From the NCBI RefSeq assembly GCF_000003815.2, contig NC_049981.1, positions 4,954,968-5,018,967 on the forward strand: a DNA stretch of 64,000 nt, written 5' to 3'. A program made the translations under genes and the position numbers. The notes below the pieces were generated by a model. It had not been told where the DNA came from, made no database searches, and saw only the letters and a list, made by a program, of their open reading frames with translations. Below, piece by piece: positions 10,365 through 21,065 of this stretch. The DNA comes from Branchiostoma floridae. Lineage: Eukaryota; Chordata; Leptocardii; Amphioxiformes; Branchiostomatidae. Every line of letters starts with the position of its first letter. Positions within the stretch are counted from its first letter, which is position 1.

Positions 10365-10668
10365 TCCGACCATCTGTGTGGCTAACAAATGAGTCGATGC
10401 CCGCTGTGTTTTGAATTAAAACTTGCAAAGTGACGCGTGTGTGTACATGTGTTTGGATCAGGTTACGGGTTTGATATGTGACAAATTATATCGTATTATA
10501 GATATGTTTGTTACTGTTTTGTAAACTAGTGATTACTTATCTTCTTCACTACTTACTGGAGAGACATAAGACCATGTCTGTTTGGCTCGTGTGTGTGAAG
10601 AAGGTAAAGGTAGTCCTATAGTCTTTTTCTAAATGCCGTAGGGACAGTGGGTTGTTATCTGTACGTTT
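10365..10668. other. No gene seen
   Basis: AT-rich spacer between two dispersed repeats. Nothing is recognised. Confidence 0.35.
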
Positions 10669-10815
10669 AGGGCACGGTATTGGCAAGCGTAGTCCAGCCC
10701 TCTCCATCCACCGCCTTTACCTCTTCAAAGACTTCAAACGAAGACAGATAACCTGGGTTAAGTGTAAATTCGTGTAAGGTGACTTTCCCAAAGACACAAC
10801 TTCGGATCGGTAGCA
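10669..10815 (+). repeat. SINE-like dispersed repeat, copy 2
   Basis: Shares 'gggcacggt(a/g)ttgg', 'ccctctcc', 'cctttacctc', 'acctgggt' and 'agacacaactt' with the copy at 5404-5590. Its 3' part continues into the block duplicated at 13327. Confidence 0.4.
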
Positions 10816-11431
10816 TGGCAAGACACCACCTCGGTGAGTGAATATGTGTTCAAATCAAATTACAGGGTTAGTTGGTGGTAAATTTAATCGTATTCTGATA
10901 TATTCCTTTAATTCATGATTAATTGTTAGTAATCGTCAAATGTTAATACACTATAGTGGGCATTCTCAGCGCCTGAATCACATTTGTCTAAGAGGGGTAG
11001 ATTTCAATTGACATAAATTTTACAGCGGATTAACTATGAATGGACATTCTAGCCGTTTCTTACCCAGTGCTTGAGTACTAGTTATTCTCTACTGATATCT
11101 CTCATTGACTGGATGTCTGACCTTTGAACATCGCCATATGAAGCCTTGAGTTGTTAGCGTAATTGCTTGGATTCTTCCCTTGCTGATTCCCTTCCGCACA
11201 CAGCCTTGACATCTTAAAATATTTGTGGCCTTGAGGTGTCGTCCTTGTGCCGTCTTGTCAGCACACCGAATAAGTCGCCTGTGAGTGGGCCCTTCCGACC
11301 GAAAAAGAAAATACACAACTAAGTATACATGTTCGACGATATGTATATACCGTAGCTTTCAGATGGATGCTTACTTTCACGAACCGCACGTTACTTAATA
11401 GTAACAAGACTGTACTTGGCTAAAAGTATGT
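10797..11431 (+). repeat. Duplicated block B, copy 1 (ends at a gap)
   Basis: This ~635-bp block matches 13327-13970 nearly throughout; for example acgttacttaatagtaacaa occurs in both. Copy 1 ends at the 982-N gap and copy 2 begins at the 100-N gap. No gene lies in it. Confidence 0.85.
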
Positions 11432-12413
11432 NNNNNNNNNNNNNNNNNNNNNNNNNNNNNNNNNNNNNNNNNNNNNNNNNNNNNNNNNNNNNNNNNNNNN
11501 NNNNNNNNNNNNNNNNNNNNNNNNNNNNNNNNNNNNNNNNNNNNNNNNNNNNNNNNNNNNNNNNNNNNNNNNNNNNNNNNNNNNNNNNNNNNNNNNNNNN
11601 NNNNNNNNNNNNNNNNNNNNNNNNNNNNNNNNNNNNNNNNNNNNNNNNNNNNNNNNNNNNNNNNNNNNNNNNNNNNNNNNNNNNNNNNNNNNNNNNNNNN
11701 NNNNNNNNNNNNNNNNNNNNNNNNNNNNNNNNNNNNNNNNNNNNNNNNNNNNNNNNNNNNNNNNNNNNNNNNNNNNNNNNNNNNNNNNNNNNNNNNNNNN
11801 NNNNNNNNNNNNNNNNNNNNNNNNNNNNNNNNNNNNNNNNNNNNNNNNNNNNNNNNNNNNNNNNNNNNNNNNNNNNNNNNNNNNNNNNNNNNNNNNNNNN
11901 NNNNNNNNNNNNNNNNNNNNNNNNNNNNNNNNNNNNNNNNNNNNNNNNNNNNNNNNNNNNNNNNNNNNNNNNNNNNNNNNNNNNNNNNNNNNNNNNNNNN
12001 NNNNNNNNNNNNNNNNNNNNNNNNNNNNNNNNNNNNNNNNNNNNNNNNNNNNNNNNNNNNNNNNNNNNNNNNNNNNNNNNNNNNNNNNNNNNNNNNNNNN
12101 NNNNNNNNNNNNNNNNNNNNNNNNNNNNNNNNNNNNNNNNNNNNNNNNNNNNNNNNNNNNNNNNNNNNNNNNNNNNNNNNNNNNNNNNNNNNNNNNNNNN
12201 NNNNNNNNNNNNNNNNNNNNNNNNNNNNNNNNNNNNNNNNNNNNNNNNNNNNNNNNNNNNNNNNNNNNNNNNNNNNNNNNNNNNNNNNNNNNNNNNNNNN
12301 NNNNNNNNNNNNNNNNNNNNNNNNNNNNNNNNNNNNNNNNNNNNNNNNNNNNNNNNNNNNNNNNNNNNNNNNNNNNNNNNNNNNNNNNNNNNNNNNNNNN
12401 NNNNNNNNNNNNN
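11432..12413. other. Assembly gap (982 N)
   Basis: Sized run of N. The apparent open frames across it are meaningless. Confidence 0.99.
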
Positions 12414-12605
12414 AATAAACTTGACTGTATACCCTCCAACAAAATCTTTCGTCAAATGTCGTGCTCATTTTACTCACATGACACTACGCCTTAGAATGTA
12501 ATGTTATATTTGAATACATCCGAATTCCAGAAAGATAACTTTACAAACTGTACCAATTTCTGTACGATAAAAATCTCACCTCCTCCGCACCGTCAACGCC
12601 CGTGA

Positions 12606-12820
12606 GGGTATTTACCGGAATAACCCGAAATGACCCGGAATAACCCGGAATAACCGTAATATTTCTTGTTCCCATGGCCATATATACATTATTTTATGCC
12701 AAAATATTGCATTCTGCGATCTTAACTTATCAAAGCACACTGTATTTCGGTAGCTTTCATCCTTTATTAAGGTTATTCCGGGTTATTCCGGGTTATTCCG
12801 GGTTATTCCGCTAAATACCC
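12606..12820. mobile_element. MITE with ends built of a 10-bp repeat
   Basis: The left end GGGTATTTACCGGAATAAC and the right end GGTTATTCCGCTAAATACCC are inverted repeats. Each contains three to four copies of the 10-mer CCGGAATAAC or its inverse. The 9-mer CGTCAACGC flanks both sides (12591-12599 and 12826-12834) and may be a target-site duplication, although it is separated from the ends by about 5-6 bp. Confidence 0.65.
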
Positions 12821-12997
12821 GGACCCGTCAACGCTATCGCAAAATGAACCGTGCGATTTAACGACAACTCCTCAAATGTTACATGACCAGTGTTTTACTG
12901 CAAATCAAGAAACATTTTCCTTTCCTAGACTTTGCTAATGAGCGCTGCAATGTTTTCTGTACGAGTAGAGGTCATGGATAAACAGTATTCTTACAAC

Positions 12998-13113
12998 GTT
13001 TATTTGAAGGGCTAAGAAGGGCTGAGAATTGTCGTAAAAACGCACGGTACATTGCGTTTATTTGAAGGGCTGAGAAGGGCTGAGAATTGTCGTAAAAACG
13101 GCACGGGTACATT
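12998..13113 (+). repeat. 58-bp direct tandem duplication
   Basis: gtttatttgaagggct starts at 12998 and again at 13056. Both units continue through gagaattgtcgtaaaaacg with small indels. Confidence 0.8.
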
Positions 13114-13226
13114 TTGCGACCATAGCAGACCCATCCAAGGACGAACCATTAAACCGGGGACAAAGCCGGGCGCCTGCGGCGCCCCGGCAAAAACAGTGTA
13201 GCTCCGACAAGGCCGGATATCCTTCC

Positions 13227-13326
13227 NNNNNNNNNNNNNNNNNNNNNNNNNNNNNNNNNNNNNNNNNNNNNNNNNNNNNNNNNNNNNNNNNNNNNNNNNN
13301 NNNNNNNNNNNNNNNNNNNNNNNNNN
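13227..13326. other. Assembly gap (100 N)
   Basis: Placeholder gap. It sits between a copy of the 3020-3048 phrase and the second copy of block B. Confidence 0.99.
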
Positions 13327-13970
13327 CAACTTCGCATCGGTAGCATGGTAAGACACCACCTCGGTGAGTGAATATGTGTTCAAATCAAATTACAGGGTTA
13401 GTTGGTGGTAAATTTAATCGTATTCTGATATATTCCTTTAATTCATGATTAATTGTTAGTAATCGTCAAATGTTAATACACTATAGTGGGCATTCTCAGC
13501 GCCTGAATCACATTTGTCTAAGAGGGGTAGATTTCAATTGACATAAATTTTACAGCGGATTAACTATGAATGAACATTCTAGCCGTTTCTTACCCAGTGC
13601 TTGAGTACTAGTTATTCTCTACTGATATCTCTCATTGACTGGATGTCTGACCTTTGAACATCGCCATATGAAGGCTTGAGTTGTTAGCGTAATTGCTTGG
13701 ATTCTTCCCTTGCTGATTCCCTTCCGCACACAACCTTGACATCTTAAAATATTTGTGGCCTTGAGGTGTCGTCCTTGTGCCGTCTTGTCAGCACACCGAA
13801 TAAGTCGCCTGTGAGTGGGCCCTTCCGACCGAAAAAGAAAATACACAACTAAGTATACATGTTCGACGATATGTATATACCGCGTAGCTTTCAAATGGAT
13901 GCTTACTTTCACGAACCGCACGTTACTTAATAGTAACAAGACTGTACTTTGGCTAAAAAGTATGTTTTCC
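13327..13970 (+). repeat. Duplicated block B, copy 2
   Basis: Near-identical to 10797-11431, with a few substitutions and 1-3-bp indels. It continues past the point where copy 1 meets its gap, into a (TTCC)n tract. Confidence 0.85.
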
Positions 13971-14094
13971 TTCCTTCCTTCCTTCCTTCCTTCCTTCCTT
14001 CCTTCCTTCCTTCCTTCCTTCCTTCCTTCCTTCCTTCCTTCCTTCCCCCCTTCCTTCCTTCCTTCCTAAGCTTGCCTCCCTCCTTCCTTCCTTT
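13967..14094 (+). repeat. (TTCC)n microsatellite
   Basis: About 25 TTCC units with one C-run interruption at about 14044, then a degenerate continuation. The matching point in copy 1 is the edge of the 982-N gap, so this tract probably stopped the assembly. Confidence 0.95.
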
Positions 14095-14254
14095 GCCATT
14101 GATCCATCCCTCCTTTAGAGTTGCCTATCGTTTTCTTGATCATGTCTTCCGTCTTTTTCTTGCTGAGTGTGAGCACCCAATACATCACTCGGCTGTCAAG
14201 CCGCCATTTCCGCTCAATCCATCAAACCGTGTTTTCCCCAGTCATTAAAATGAT
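14095..14254. other. No feature seen
   Basis: Spacer with C/T-rich sequence and no exon. Confidence 0.3.
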
Positions 14255-14528
14255 AGCCTGGATACCAGACTGTTTCTAGGGTTACACTGCTGGATGCTAA
14301 GCTGTTTCTGGGTAAGGGGACACGCAGCCAAGCCTGGATTCAAGACTGTTTTAGGGCCTACACGGCCAAGCTCTTCGGCACCAGGGCCAACATGAAATGA
14401 AAGATGTGGGGGGGGGGTCTAGCTCATAGAGGGGGGGGGGCTGATATCCTTGGGGCATGTTGGCACTGAAGCCGAAGAGCTGGTCTGTGTAGGCCCTAGA
14501 AACTGTCTGGAATCTACATTTGTAGGCT
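14255..14528. mobile_element. Foldback MITE, 'agcctggataccag' family
   Basis: The left end agcctggataccagactgtt repeats degenerately at 14331 (cctggattcaagactgtttt). The right arm (gccgaagagctggtctgtgt, aggccctagaaactgtctgg) is the inverse of 'agggcctacacggccaagct'. The loop holds two G-runs at about 14408-14442. Confidence 0.7.
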
Positions 14529-14664
14529 ATTAAAACACACACACCGCCTTATCTGAAACTCTGAGTTCGAATTCCCCCCCAAGGGAAGGGGTGGAATTGA
14601 ATCGGTCAGTGGGGAACGTGCTGCTTGTTTTCTCTGGGTTTCTGGTCTTCCTGTTATGCTTTTG

Positions 14665-14806
14665 CCACGCATACCTGGGAGAGAGGTCGTTACACCTGGG
14701 ACACAGGTTGTTACACTTGGGACAGAGGTTGTTATAACTAGAGGACAGGTTGTTACACCTGGGACACAGGTTACGTTGTTATACCTAGAAGGCAGGTTGT
14801 TAGACC
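14665..14806 (+). repeat. Diverged ~20-bp minisatellite
   Basis: Five to seven units of 'gttgttacacctgggacaca' type, with drift to 'gttgttataactagaggaca'. No coding meaning. Confidence 0.7.
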
Positions 14807-14978
14807 GATGCCATGTTACACCTGTTAGGTTCAAGTCAACTTATACCAAAGCTGTATTGTTCAACCGCTGTGAGTTCCCTTTGGCGTAGAGTACAAACTT
14901 CTCAGGCACGCGCCAGTGTCTGGTTGTTACATAGCTGTAGCTCTGTGTGAACGAATGACAGTGGATGACTTACTGAAT

Positions 14979-15040
14979 TACTGTAAATGTATTTTAGTTC
15001 GCGGAGATTTAATTTCGCGGTAGCGGGAAACTGGACTTTT
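14979..15040. mobile_element. MITE family 'gcatttacagta', copy 2 (truncated by gap)
   Basis: It begins tactgtaaatgtattttagt and continues 'ttcgcgg...tttaatttcgcggtagcggg', as in the copy at 26114. It stops at the N run starting at 15041. Confidence 0.75.
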
Positions 15041-15140
15041 NNNNNNNNNNNNNNNNNNNNNNNNNNNNNNNNNNNNNNNNNNNNNNNNNNNNNNNNNNNN
15101 NNNNNNNNNNNNNNNNNNNNNNNNNNNNNNNNNNNNNNNN
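15041..15140. other. Assembly gap (100 N)
   Basis: Placeholder gap between the MITE copy and the second LDLa block. Confidence 0.99.
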
Positions 15141-15407
15141 AACTTTCTCATATCTAGAATGCTGGAGAAAGTGGTAGCAAACACGAAGGAGCGTTTTAGA
15201 TTCTTAAGATAGCAAAATATTCAGACAGTTTCTTTCTTCTTCCTCTTCAATTCTTTCCTTTTTTTACTTACTATTTACTTCTATAACATAACATTTCATT
15301 CATTGCCATTATACCCATTTTTCATCATAGTTCACCCATGCTATATCATAGAACATATCTGCTCCTTTATATCCACTATAACAGAAAAGCCAACAGAAGT
15401 GAATTTG

Positions 15408-15468
15408 TGACCTGTACTTAGTTGCAATAATGTGCAATAAAGGTATTCATTCATTCATTCATTCATAT
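15408..15468 (+). mobile_element. LINE 3' end, short (TTCA)n tail
   Basis: tgacctgtacttagttgcaa and 'tgtgcaataaaggt' are followed by about four or five TTCA units. This is the paralogous or allelic counterpart of 3257-3455. Confidence 0.7.
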
Positions 15469-16014
15469 CCTCTTTGAGTGAAAACAATCCAGCCCTGATC
15501 ACTGTGTTGTCCCCACACATCTAGACGCCCCATTTCAAACATACACAAGCAGACTTCGGATGACCGTTATTTACAGGCAATGTCGACAAACGGCGAACAT
15601 CATTCCGCGCGCCCGAACCGCCTTCAGAAAGTCGCCTCGCCAGATAAGGCAAGGAACACGCACAGAGGGTCTGCATGTGTTTTTCCGGGAGGCGTTTATA
15701 CAAAAATATTTTCATGTTCCATCACTCGTCATAAAAAGGATTTCTTCCCCATAATTCGTAGCGTCTAGTGACCAAATTTTGCTAATTGGCCTCCTGATGA
15801 ATAAAGCGTGATATGTAGTACCAGGCAGCTCTCCGGAATCAAATAGTTGTCGGAACTCCATGCAGAGCCCCAGATAAGGCGACGAACCCAGATTGATACC
15901 AGAGCATTCAGAGCAGACCTCAGAGGTTACTTTACACTCCGGGTAAGGAAACCGGCCGCGCATCTTGTGTCAGCGTGTCTGTGCCGGAAAGTCTCACATC
16001 AAAGCGGGCTGACG

Positions 16015-16134
16015 ATGCAGCTCAGGGTCAGCGTGGTGTTTGGGTTGCTGGCGGTGGCGCTGCGCTGTCCCTTCGGGAAGGGTCAGTTCCCGTGCCCGAG
16101 GAGTTTCTACCAGGTGTGCGGACGGGTACTGCCT
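16015..16134 (+). pseudogene. Second LDLa first exon, frameshifted and cut by a gap
   Basis: The signal peptide is identical to that at 4065 (MQLRVSVVFGLLAVALRC). The domain starts FPCPRSFY. One extra A (taccaggtgtg against taccggtgtg) then shifts the frame, replacing RCADGYCL by QVCGRVLP just before the N run at 16135. The extra base could be a real inactivating insertion, a sequencing error beside a gap, or an allelic difference. 'CAG|GTGTGC' also resembles a splice donor, but copy 1 lacks it. Confidence 0.7.
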
Positions 16135-16617
16135 NNNNNNNNNNNNNNNNNNNNNNNNNNNNNNNNNNNNNNNNNNNNNNNNNNNNNNNNNNNNNNNNNN
16201 NNNNNNNNNNNNNNNNNNNNNNNNNNNNNNNNNNNNNNNNNNNNNNNNNNNNNNNNNNNNNNNNNNNNNNNNNNNNNNNNNNNNNNNNNNNNNNNNNNNN
16301 NNNNNNNNNNNNNNNNNNNNNNNNNNNNNNNNNNNNNNNNNNNNNNNNNNNNNNNNNNNNNNNNNNNNNNNNNNNNNNNNNNNNNNNNNNNNNNNNNNNN
16401 NNNNNNNNNNNNNNNNNNNNNNNNNNNNNNNNNNNNNNNNNNNNNNNNNNNNNNNNNNNNNNNNNNNNNNNNNNNNNNNNNNNNNNNNNNNNNNNNNNNN
16501 NNNNNNNNNNNNNNNNNNNNNNNNNNNNNNNNNNNNNNNNNNNNNNNNNNNNNNNNNNNNNNNNNNNNNNNNNNNNNNNNNNNNNNNNNNNNNNNNNNNN
16601 NNNNNNNNNNNNNNNNN
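16135..16617. other. Assembly gap (483 N)
   Basis: Sized gap that removes the rest of the second LDLa exon and its donor. Confidence 0.99.
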
Positions 16618-16635
16618 TATGAAACCACGTCCGGT

Positions 16636-16713
16636 GACTTGATATCCCTAAACACCACGTTTGTAGAAATAACGGATATAGGTCACCCTACGGATAAAGG
16701 TGAACTAGCGTTA
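16636..16713. mobile_element. Right half of the 2701-type MITE
   Basis: cttgatatccctaaa, ggatataggtcacc and ggtgaactagcgtta match the right half of 2701-2926. The left half would be in the gap. Confidence 0.65.
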
Positions 16714-17759
16714 TGTATCAGGACGACTCGGACAATCACCGACACGACCCATCACCCTTGTCAACGATCCGTTGATCTATAAATGTGTAACTATACTCGG
16801 AAAAAGCATATAGGTATTCGTGAAAATGTAATCTAATTCGTAGAATGCGTATCTTAGTATTCTTACTGACAATGTTGACAAGGAATCAGCGCGTTTTTAT
16901 ATAGTTTCGAAACTTATTGACCATGTCACAATATACAATATCTGATAGACAGGAATTGAGTTTTGTCCAGAAGCTAGCACTCTTTCGCCTTGCCTTCAGC
17001 ATTGTTATTTTTACTTCTTCAAGCCTATCATGAAAAGAGTCCTTAAAGAAAATTATTCACAACCCTTGTAATTCTAATAGTACTAGGGAAGGGGTATAAG
17101 CTATTTTGTTTGTCAAATGTATGTCAAAATTATTCATAACCCGTTTAATTTCAATTGTATTTGTACGGAGCAATTTTGTTGTTAACTGTATGTCAGCAGC
17201 TGGTTTGTTTTTTAAACACTCCAAAACTCGACTTTGACAGAGGGCATGTTTCCGGGCACGCTAACATTCAGACTAAACATAGCTTCAGGTCTCGTTCATG
17301 TATTACTCCGAGTGGGCACTCCAAAATATAAATGGGCCCCCCAAATCGTGTGTGTTATGTAGATAAATTGTCTTTTATTGCCCCATCTCATAGAAAAAAG
17401 GTTTGTGTATTTCTGACAGGATCGGGTATGAAAGTTTCGGCATTCGAGCGACTGTCGGACGTGTAGATTGTTTGTCTTGAGTAATGCGGTCAGTGGTTCA
17501 CTAGAGGAAAGTCCCTGTAGCGGATAGTAATATAAGTGCAGTTACAGATGTTATAAAAATTGATCCACCGGTCAGATTTTTGGGACATTTTTTTGATTAA
17601 TTACTGGATAAGTGCTCTTGCAATAGAAATGAAAACATCTCCAGGAGAACTGTTTCTGTATTGGATTTTCTCCCATTAAAGTTGCATATTGAAGCATATC
17701 ATTTTAAATGAGACAACAAAGGTCCGGTATGAGACCTTCAAATTCAAAACACACGAACA
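16714..17759. other. AT-rich, no gene seen
   Basis: No domain-bearing frame on either strand and no recognised repeat. Confidence 0.35.
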
Positions 17760-18160
17760 TCGCGTTTGGCAGACAACGCATTTGGTTTTATTGGGAAACA
17801 TAACTCTACATTCAAAATCGAATGACGGCACATTGCTCTTGCTCTTGGTATGTCTTGAAGAGACCTAGAATTTTACGCCCTAGCGGCTTGTTATCGTACT
17901 GCGGCGGCACTTGCGGTTTCCAAATCAGAAGATGGTACGGTTACCAAATTGGTGTGATAGATAGAAATTGCGCACGGGAACAAATTTGAGTATCGTTCAA
18001 CTTTCAGCTGTCTCTATTTGGGAAACATAGCTCTGCATTCAAAACAATCGAACAATAGTAGCTTTGATTTTAATTGGAAAACATAGCTTCACATTCAAAA
18101 CACAAAGCATCCACACATTCAACAAAAGTCCCTTTGATCTTAATTGGGAACCCTTGGGGG
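17760..18160 (+). repeat. Diverged direct repeats of an ~55-60-bp phrase
   Basis: 'ttgggaaacata(a/g)ctctacattcaaaa' recurs at about 17791, 18017 and 18077, with 'ctttgat(t/c)ttaattgg' between copies. The spacing is irregular. Confidence 0.5.
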
Positions 18161-18756
18161 AAGGTTAACATTTCTGACTTCCCGCCTTTTGCAAATGTCA
18201 ACCATTAGCTCCAAACTAAATGGGTTTTCCTGTAGGGCTTAATTGATACCCATGGTCTTTGCCACGCGTTATTTAAAAGGAGAAAAGATGATCACGCAAT
18301 AATCAGGACTGTGGAAAATCACAAAACCTATTTTTCTCTGTGGCCGATCTATAGCTTTACATGTATTATGTCGCTGAATACAGTGGGATGGTACCTATAC
18401 AACACTGGTTACTTCAAATCAGAATTCATTTTGAAAGTATACCGACCAACCACACTATGATAAGATAATGATAACGTTTGAAACTTGAGCCGACAAGAGA
18501 TAATCTGCTTAATTTTAATCTTTTAAAAGTTTATACTTCAGTTTAAAAATTCGTTAACATCTCACGAAAATCATTTTCTGTTTCCAGTGTTAACACCAAC
18601 TCTCATAATTAAACCTGTTGTCATAATGCCGCCATATCGAACAGAAGACTACTAAACATTGTCATATCGGCCTTCTAAAGTTCGTCTTCAACACCTAAAT
18701 ATCTGAAGTGTATATACCTTATGCGTCGATGAAGGTTAGACATCCAGGTAATAAGA

Positions 18757-18840
18757 TATGCCAAAAAAGCAGTTACTCAAGCAACTGGATATGATTTTGG
18801 AAATCATATCCAGTTGCTTGAGGAACTGCTTTTCGGCATA
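18757..18840. mobile_element. Hairpin MITE, 84 bp
   Basis: tatgccaaaaaagcagtta ... aactgcttttcggcata, with the inner arms ctcaagcaactggatatgat and its exact inverse. An almost perfect palindrome with essentially no loop. It abuts the mariner-like element. Confidence 0.7.
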
Positions 18841-19763
18841 CGAGGGTGAGTCAGAAAGTAATGCACGTGGTTTCATAACAGACTCGTTTTTTGATCGAAT
18901 GAGTTGAAATTTGGCACAAAGGTAGAGACATATCTATTCTTGAGACTGAAATATCTAAATTTGTTGCTCATTATTTTATAAGTGACTGAGCTGCTTTCAA
19001 GTTGACTACACCATTGGAGTCCCATCAAAAGAAAAGTGAGGTCCAATTAACGTATAACTAAGGATTTCCCTAAACTAATTTTTACCATTGTAGAAGACTG
19101 AACCTGCACATGTAATAAGCTACATTTCTCTATAGACCACATGCTTAATTTACACACTAAAATCCGACCAGTTTTTCTTTTTTCGTTGCTGGTGTAGAGT
19201 GAGGTATACGGGGTCGTCAGGGTCATGAGATTTGCGGTGTTATGATTAAAAGTTTCTGTAGCCTTCTTTCCCGTTAAAAAAGACAAATAAAACTTAGCAC
19301 CCTTTTTGGCCTTTAAACAGTTAATAACTGTGTAAAGTTTCGTTTCTTTTGGCTGATGGAAAAGTAGTCTTTCAACCAACAACTCACGAATTCGTGTATA
19401 ATCCAACAGCTTTATAACACAACTTACTCCATCCTAGCAGCTGTAAATAAAGAATCATTTAGAGTTCAGAGATGAAAATTGGCACGTAACCTATAGAGAC
19501 ATTTGGTATCATACATGGATAATTTTAATCTCCTACAGTGATTTTCAATGGGTCAGATTCAGAGGAATTGATAGTCTGACAAGCTACCAAGGGTGTGTTC
19601 TTCTTTAAAGCAACTCAGTTACTCATAAAATGATAAAGACCAAATTTAAAACATCCAATGTCAAGAGGACATGTGCTTCTATTTTTGTGCCAAATTCCAA
19701 CGCAATTGATTAAAAAACGAGTCTGTTATGAAACCACTTGCATTACTTTCTGACTCACCCTCG
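18841..19763. mobile_element. Mariner-like non-autonomous element
   Basis: Inverted ends CGAGGGTGAGTCAGAAAGTA ... TACTTTCTGACTCACCCTCG extend for about 75 bp, through cataacagactcgttttttg and aatttggcac. TA dinucleotides flank both ends (18839-18840 and 19764-19765), as expected for Tc1/mariner. The interior has no frame resembling a DDE transposase; a 119-residue frame on the minus strand (19047-19406) is not recognised. The length (0.92 kb) is below a full mariner (~1.3 kb). Confidence 0.75.
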
Positions 19764-19765
19764 TA

Positions 19766-20199
19766 TATACCTTATGTTATGACTGATGCTACATTCTTAC
19801 ATCTATTCCAATCACTTTGAATTCAGGTATTTGTTTTCTCATGTGCATCCTCAAGGTTTTCTCAATGTATTTGGGGTACCATAGGCATAGCATTCGGTGG
19901 AATTATGAGAGCTAATGTTATATATCAAGATGGTAATCAGCCTTTCAATTTTACGTACTTCGTAGTCAGAATGCTCAAACATGACGCAGAACGTCGACGA
20001 TGCATTCAATGTCAAGAGAAGTTAGCCTGCTTGAATTTCCCAATGAAATCTTTATTAACACGACAAAAGTACAGCGACTTTCGTAAGGTGTACAGATGTG
20101 AACAGATTTGTGCGTTTATCATTATATCGTGAACAATCCATAACAAAGTGACGTTCGTCTTCGATCTCATTTGGGCATGATACATAGTCGGTGCCTGCA
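19766..20199. other. No gene recognised
   Basis: A 75-codon + strand frame (19905-20132) lacks any motif I know. Otherwise AT-rich. Confidence 0.3.
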
Positions 20200-20290
20200 T
20201 AACCTGGATACCAGGCCGATCTCAATAATATCTATCGTGTAGGGACGATAGATGCTTTTGAGATCGGCTTTGGGTCTTGTATCTAGGCTA
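20200..20290. mobile_element. Short MITE, 'taacctggatac' family
   Basis: taacctggataccaggccga is inverted at gtatctaggcta. The inner arms gccgatctcaataatatcta and tagatgcttttgagatcggc pair around a short loop. Confidence 0.65.
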
Positions 20291-21065
20291 GTGCCTTCCT
20301 GAGTGACTCGACGGCACCCCTAAGCAAACCCCTTGTGTTCCAGATCTAGCTTGTTCCTAGCCTTCAAACCCTGACGTGATTTGTTAAACATTTCATCCTT
20401 AATCACCGTGAATCCTGCCATAGCCGTGGTGTTGACATAACTCGACCCTGATGTCCCTCTCGGCCACAGTAAGGAAATATTTTGGATGGCATCCTCTGCA
20501 GAAAACGTTGGAACCAATCAAACACAAAACACGGTATCGTAGCCAGCAATATTTTTTTTTTGCAGAAACTTTCAAAGTGACACTAAATGTAGAATCCCTG
20601 CAACTACAACGAAGGCTACCATGCGTAGTTTCACGGCATCTGGAACGTTTTGTGATAGAACAGATAGAGTAGTTAGAGTTTTAAGACAGATTTTGCAATT
20701 TTCGGCATTTTCTTATAATTACTAGTCAACGTCGAAGGGAAACGAAATTTTTTTTTCAGGATCAGGCAAAAACTAATGCGCGCGTGGATGTCATCAGTAA
20801 ATGTACTTGCGGCGGCCTTTAAACAAACGTCCGTGAATCATGTGTCCTCAAGATCACCACAGTTGCTTGACATTCGTTAACCTTGAGGTCAGGCCTATAA
20901 ATAAATGGATTTTGTGGAGAAAACAGGCGAGGCGTTATGTAAAACCGCTGTGTTATCTAAACATGAGATAAGGCGCGGGCTTGTCTGGGGAATAATTCAT
21001 TAACGCCTGCTGGAACAAAAACAAACACCAATTTGTACGGAGAGAGGGGCGCTGTTGGGGCAGCC
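20291..21065. other. No gene accepted
   Basis: One strong acceptor-like tract (T-run plus GCAG at 20562-20565) precedes a 34-codon frame that stops at 20672. No domain was recognised. The rest is non-coding. Confidence 0.3.

Larger units (their letters stand above)
15143..16134 (+). repeat. Second copy of the LDLa block
   Basis: It aligns to 3114-4187 (ctcatatctagaatgctgga in both). Differences are a much shorter (TTCA)n tail, an extra ~150 bp at about 15235-15400, and small indels. Either a local segmental duplication or an unmerged second haplotype would explain it. Confidence 0.85.

Noticed and set aside
11391-12501. Frames of ~350 codons across the 982-N gap
   Set aside because: They consist almost entirely of N.
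13815-14248. Pro/Ser/Leu/Phe repeat proteins
   Set aside because: Translation of the (TTCC)n microsatellite.
15847-16782. 311-codon frame through the second LDLa exon
   Set aside because: The upstream part is 5' flank, the middle is the gap, and the downstream part is MITE; only 16015-16134 has meaning.
20566-20672. Exon after a strong poly-T acceptor
   Set aside because: 34 codons without any motif and an immediate stop. T-runs followed by GCAG are common by chance.
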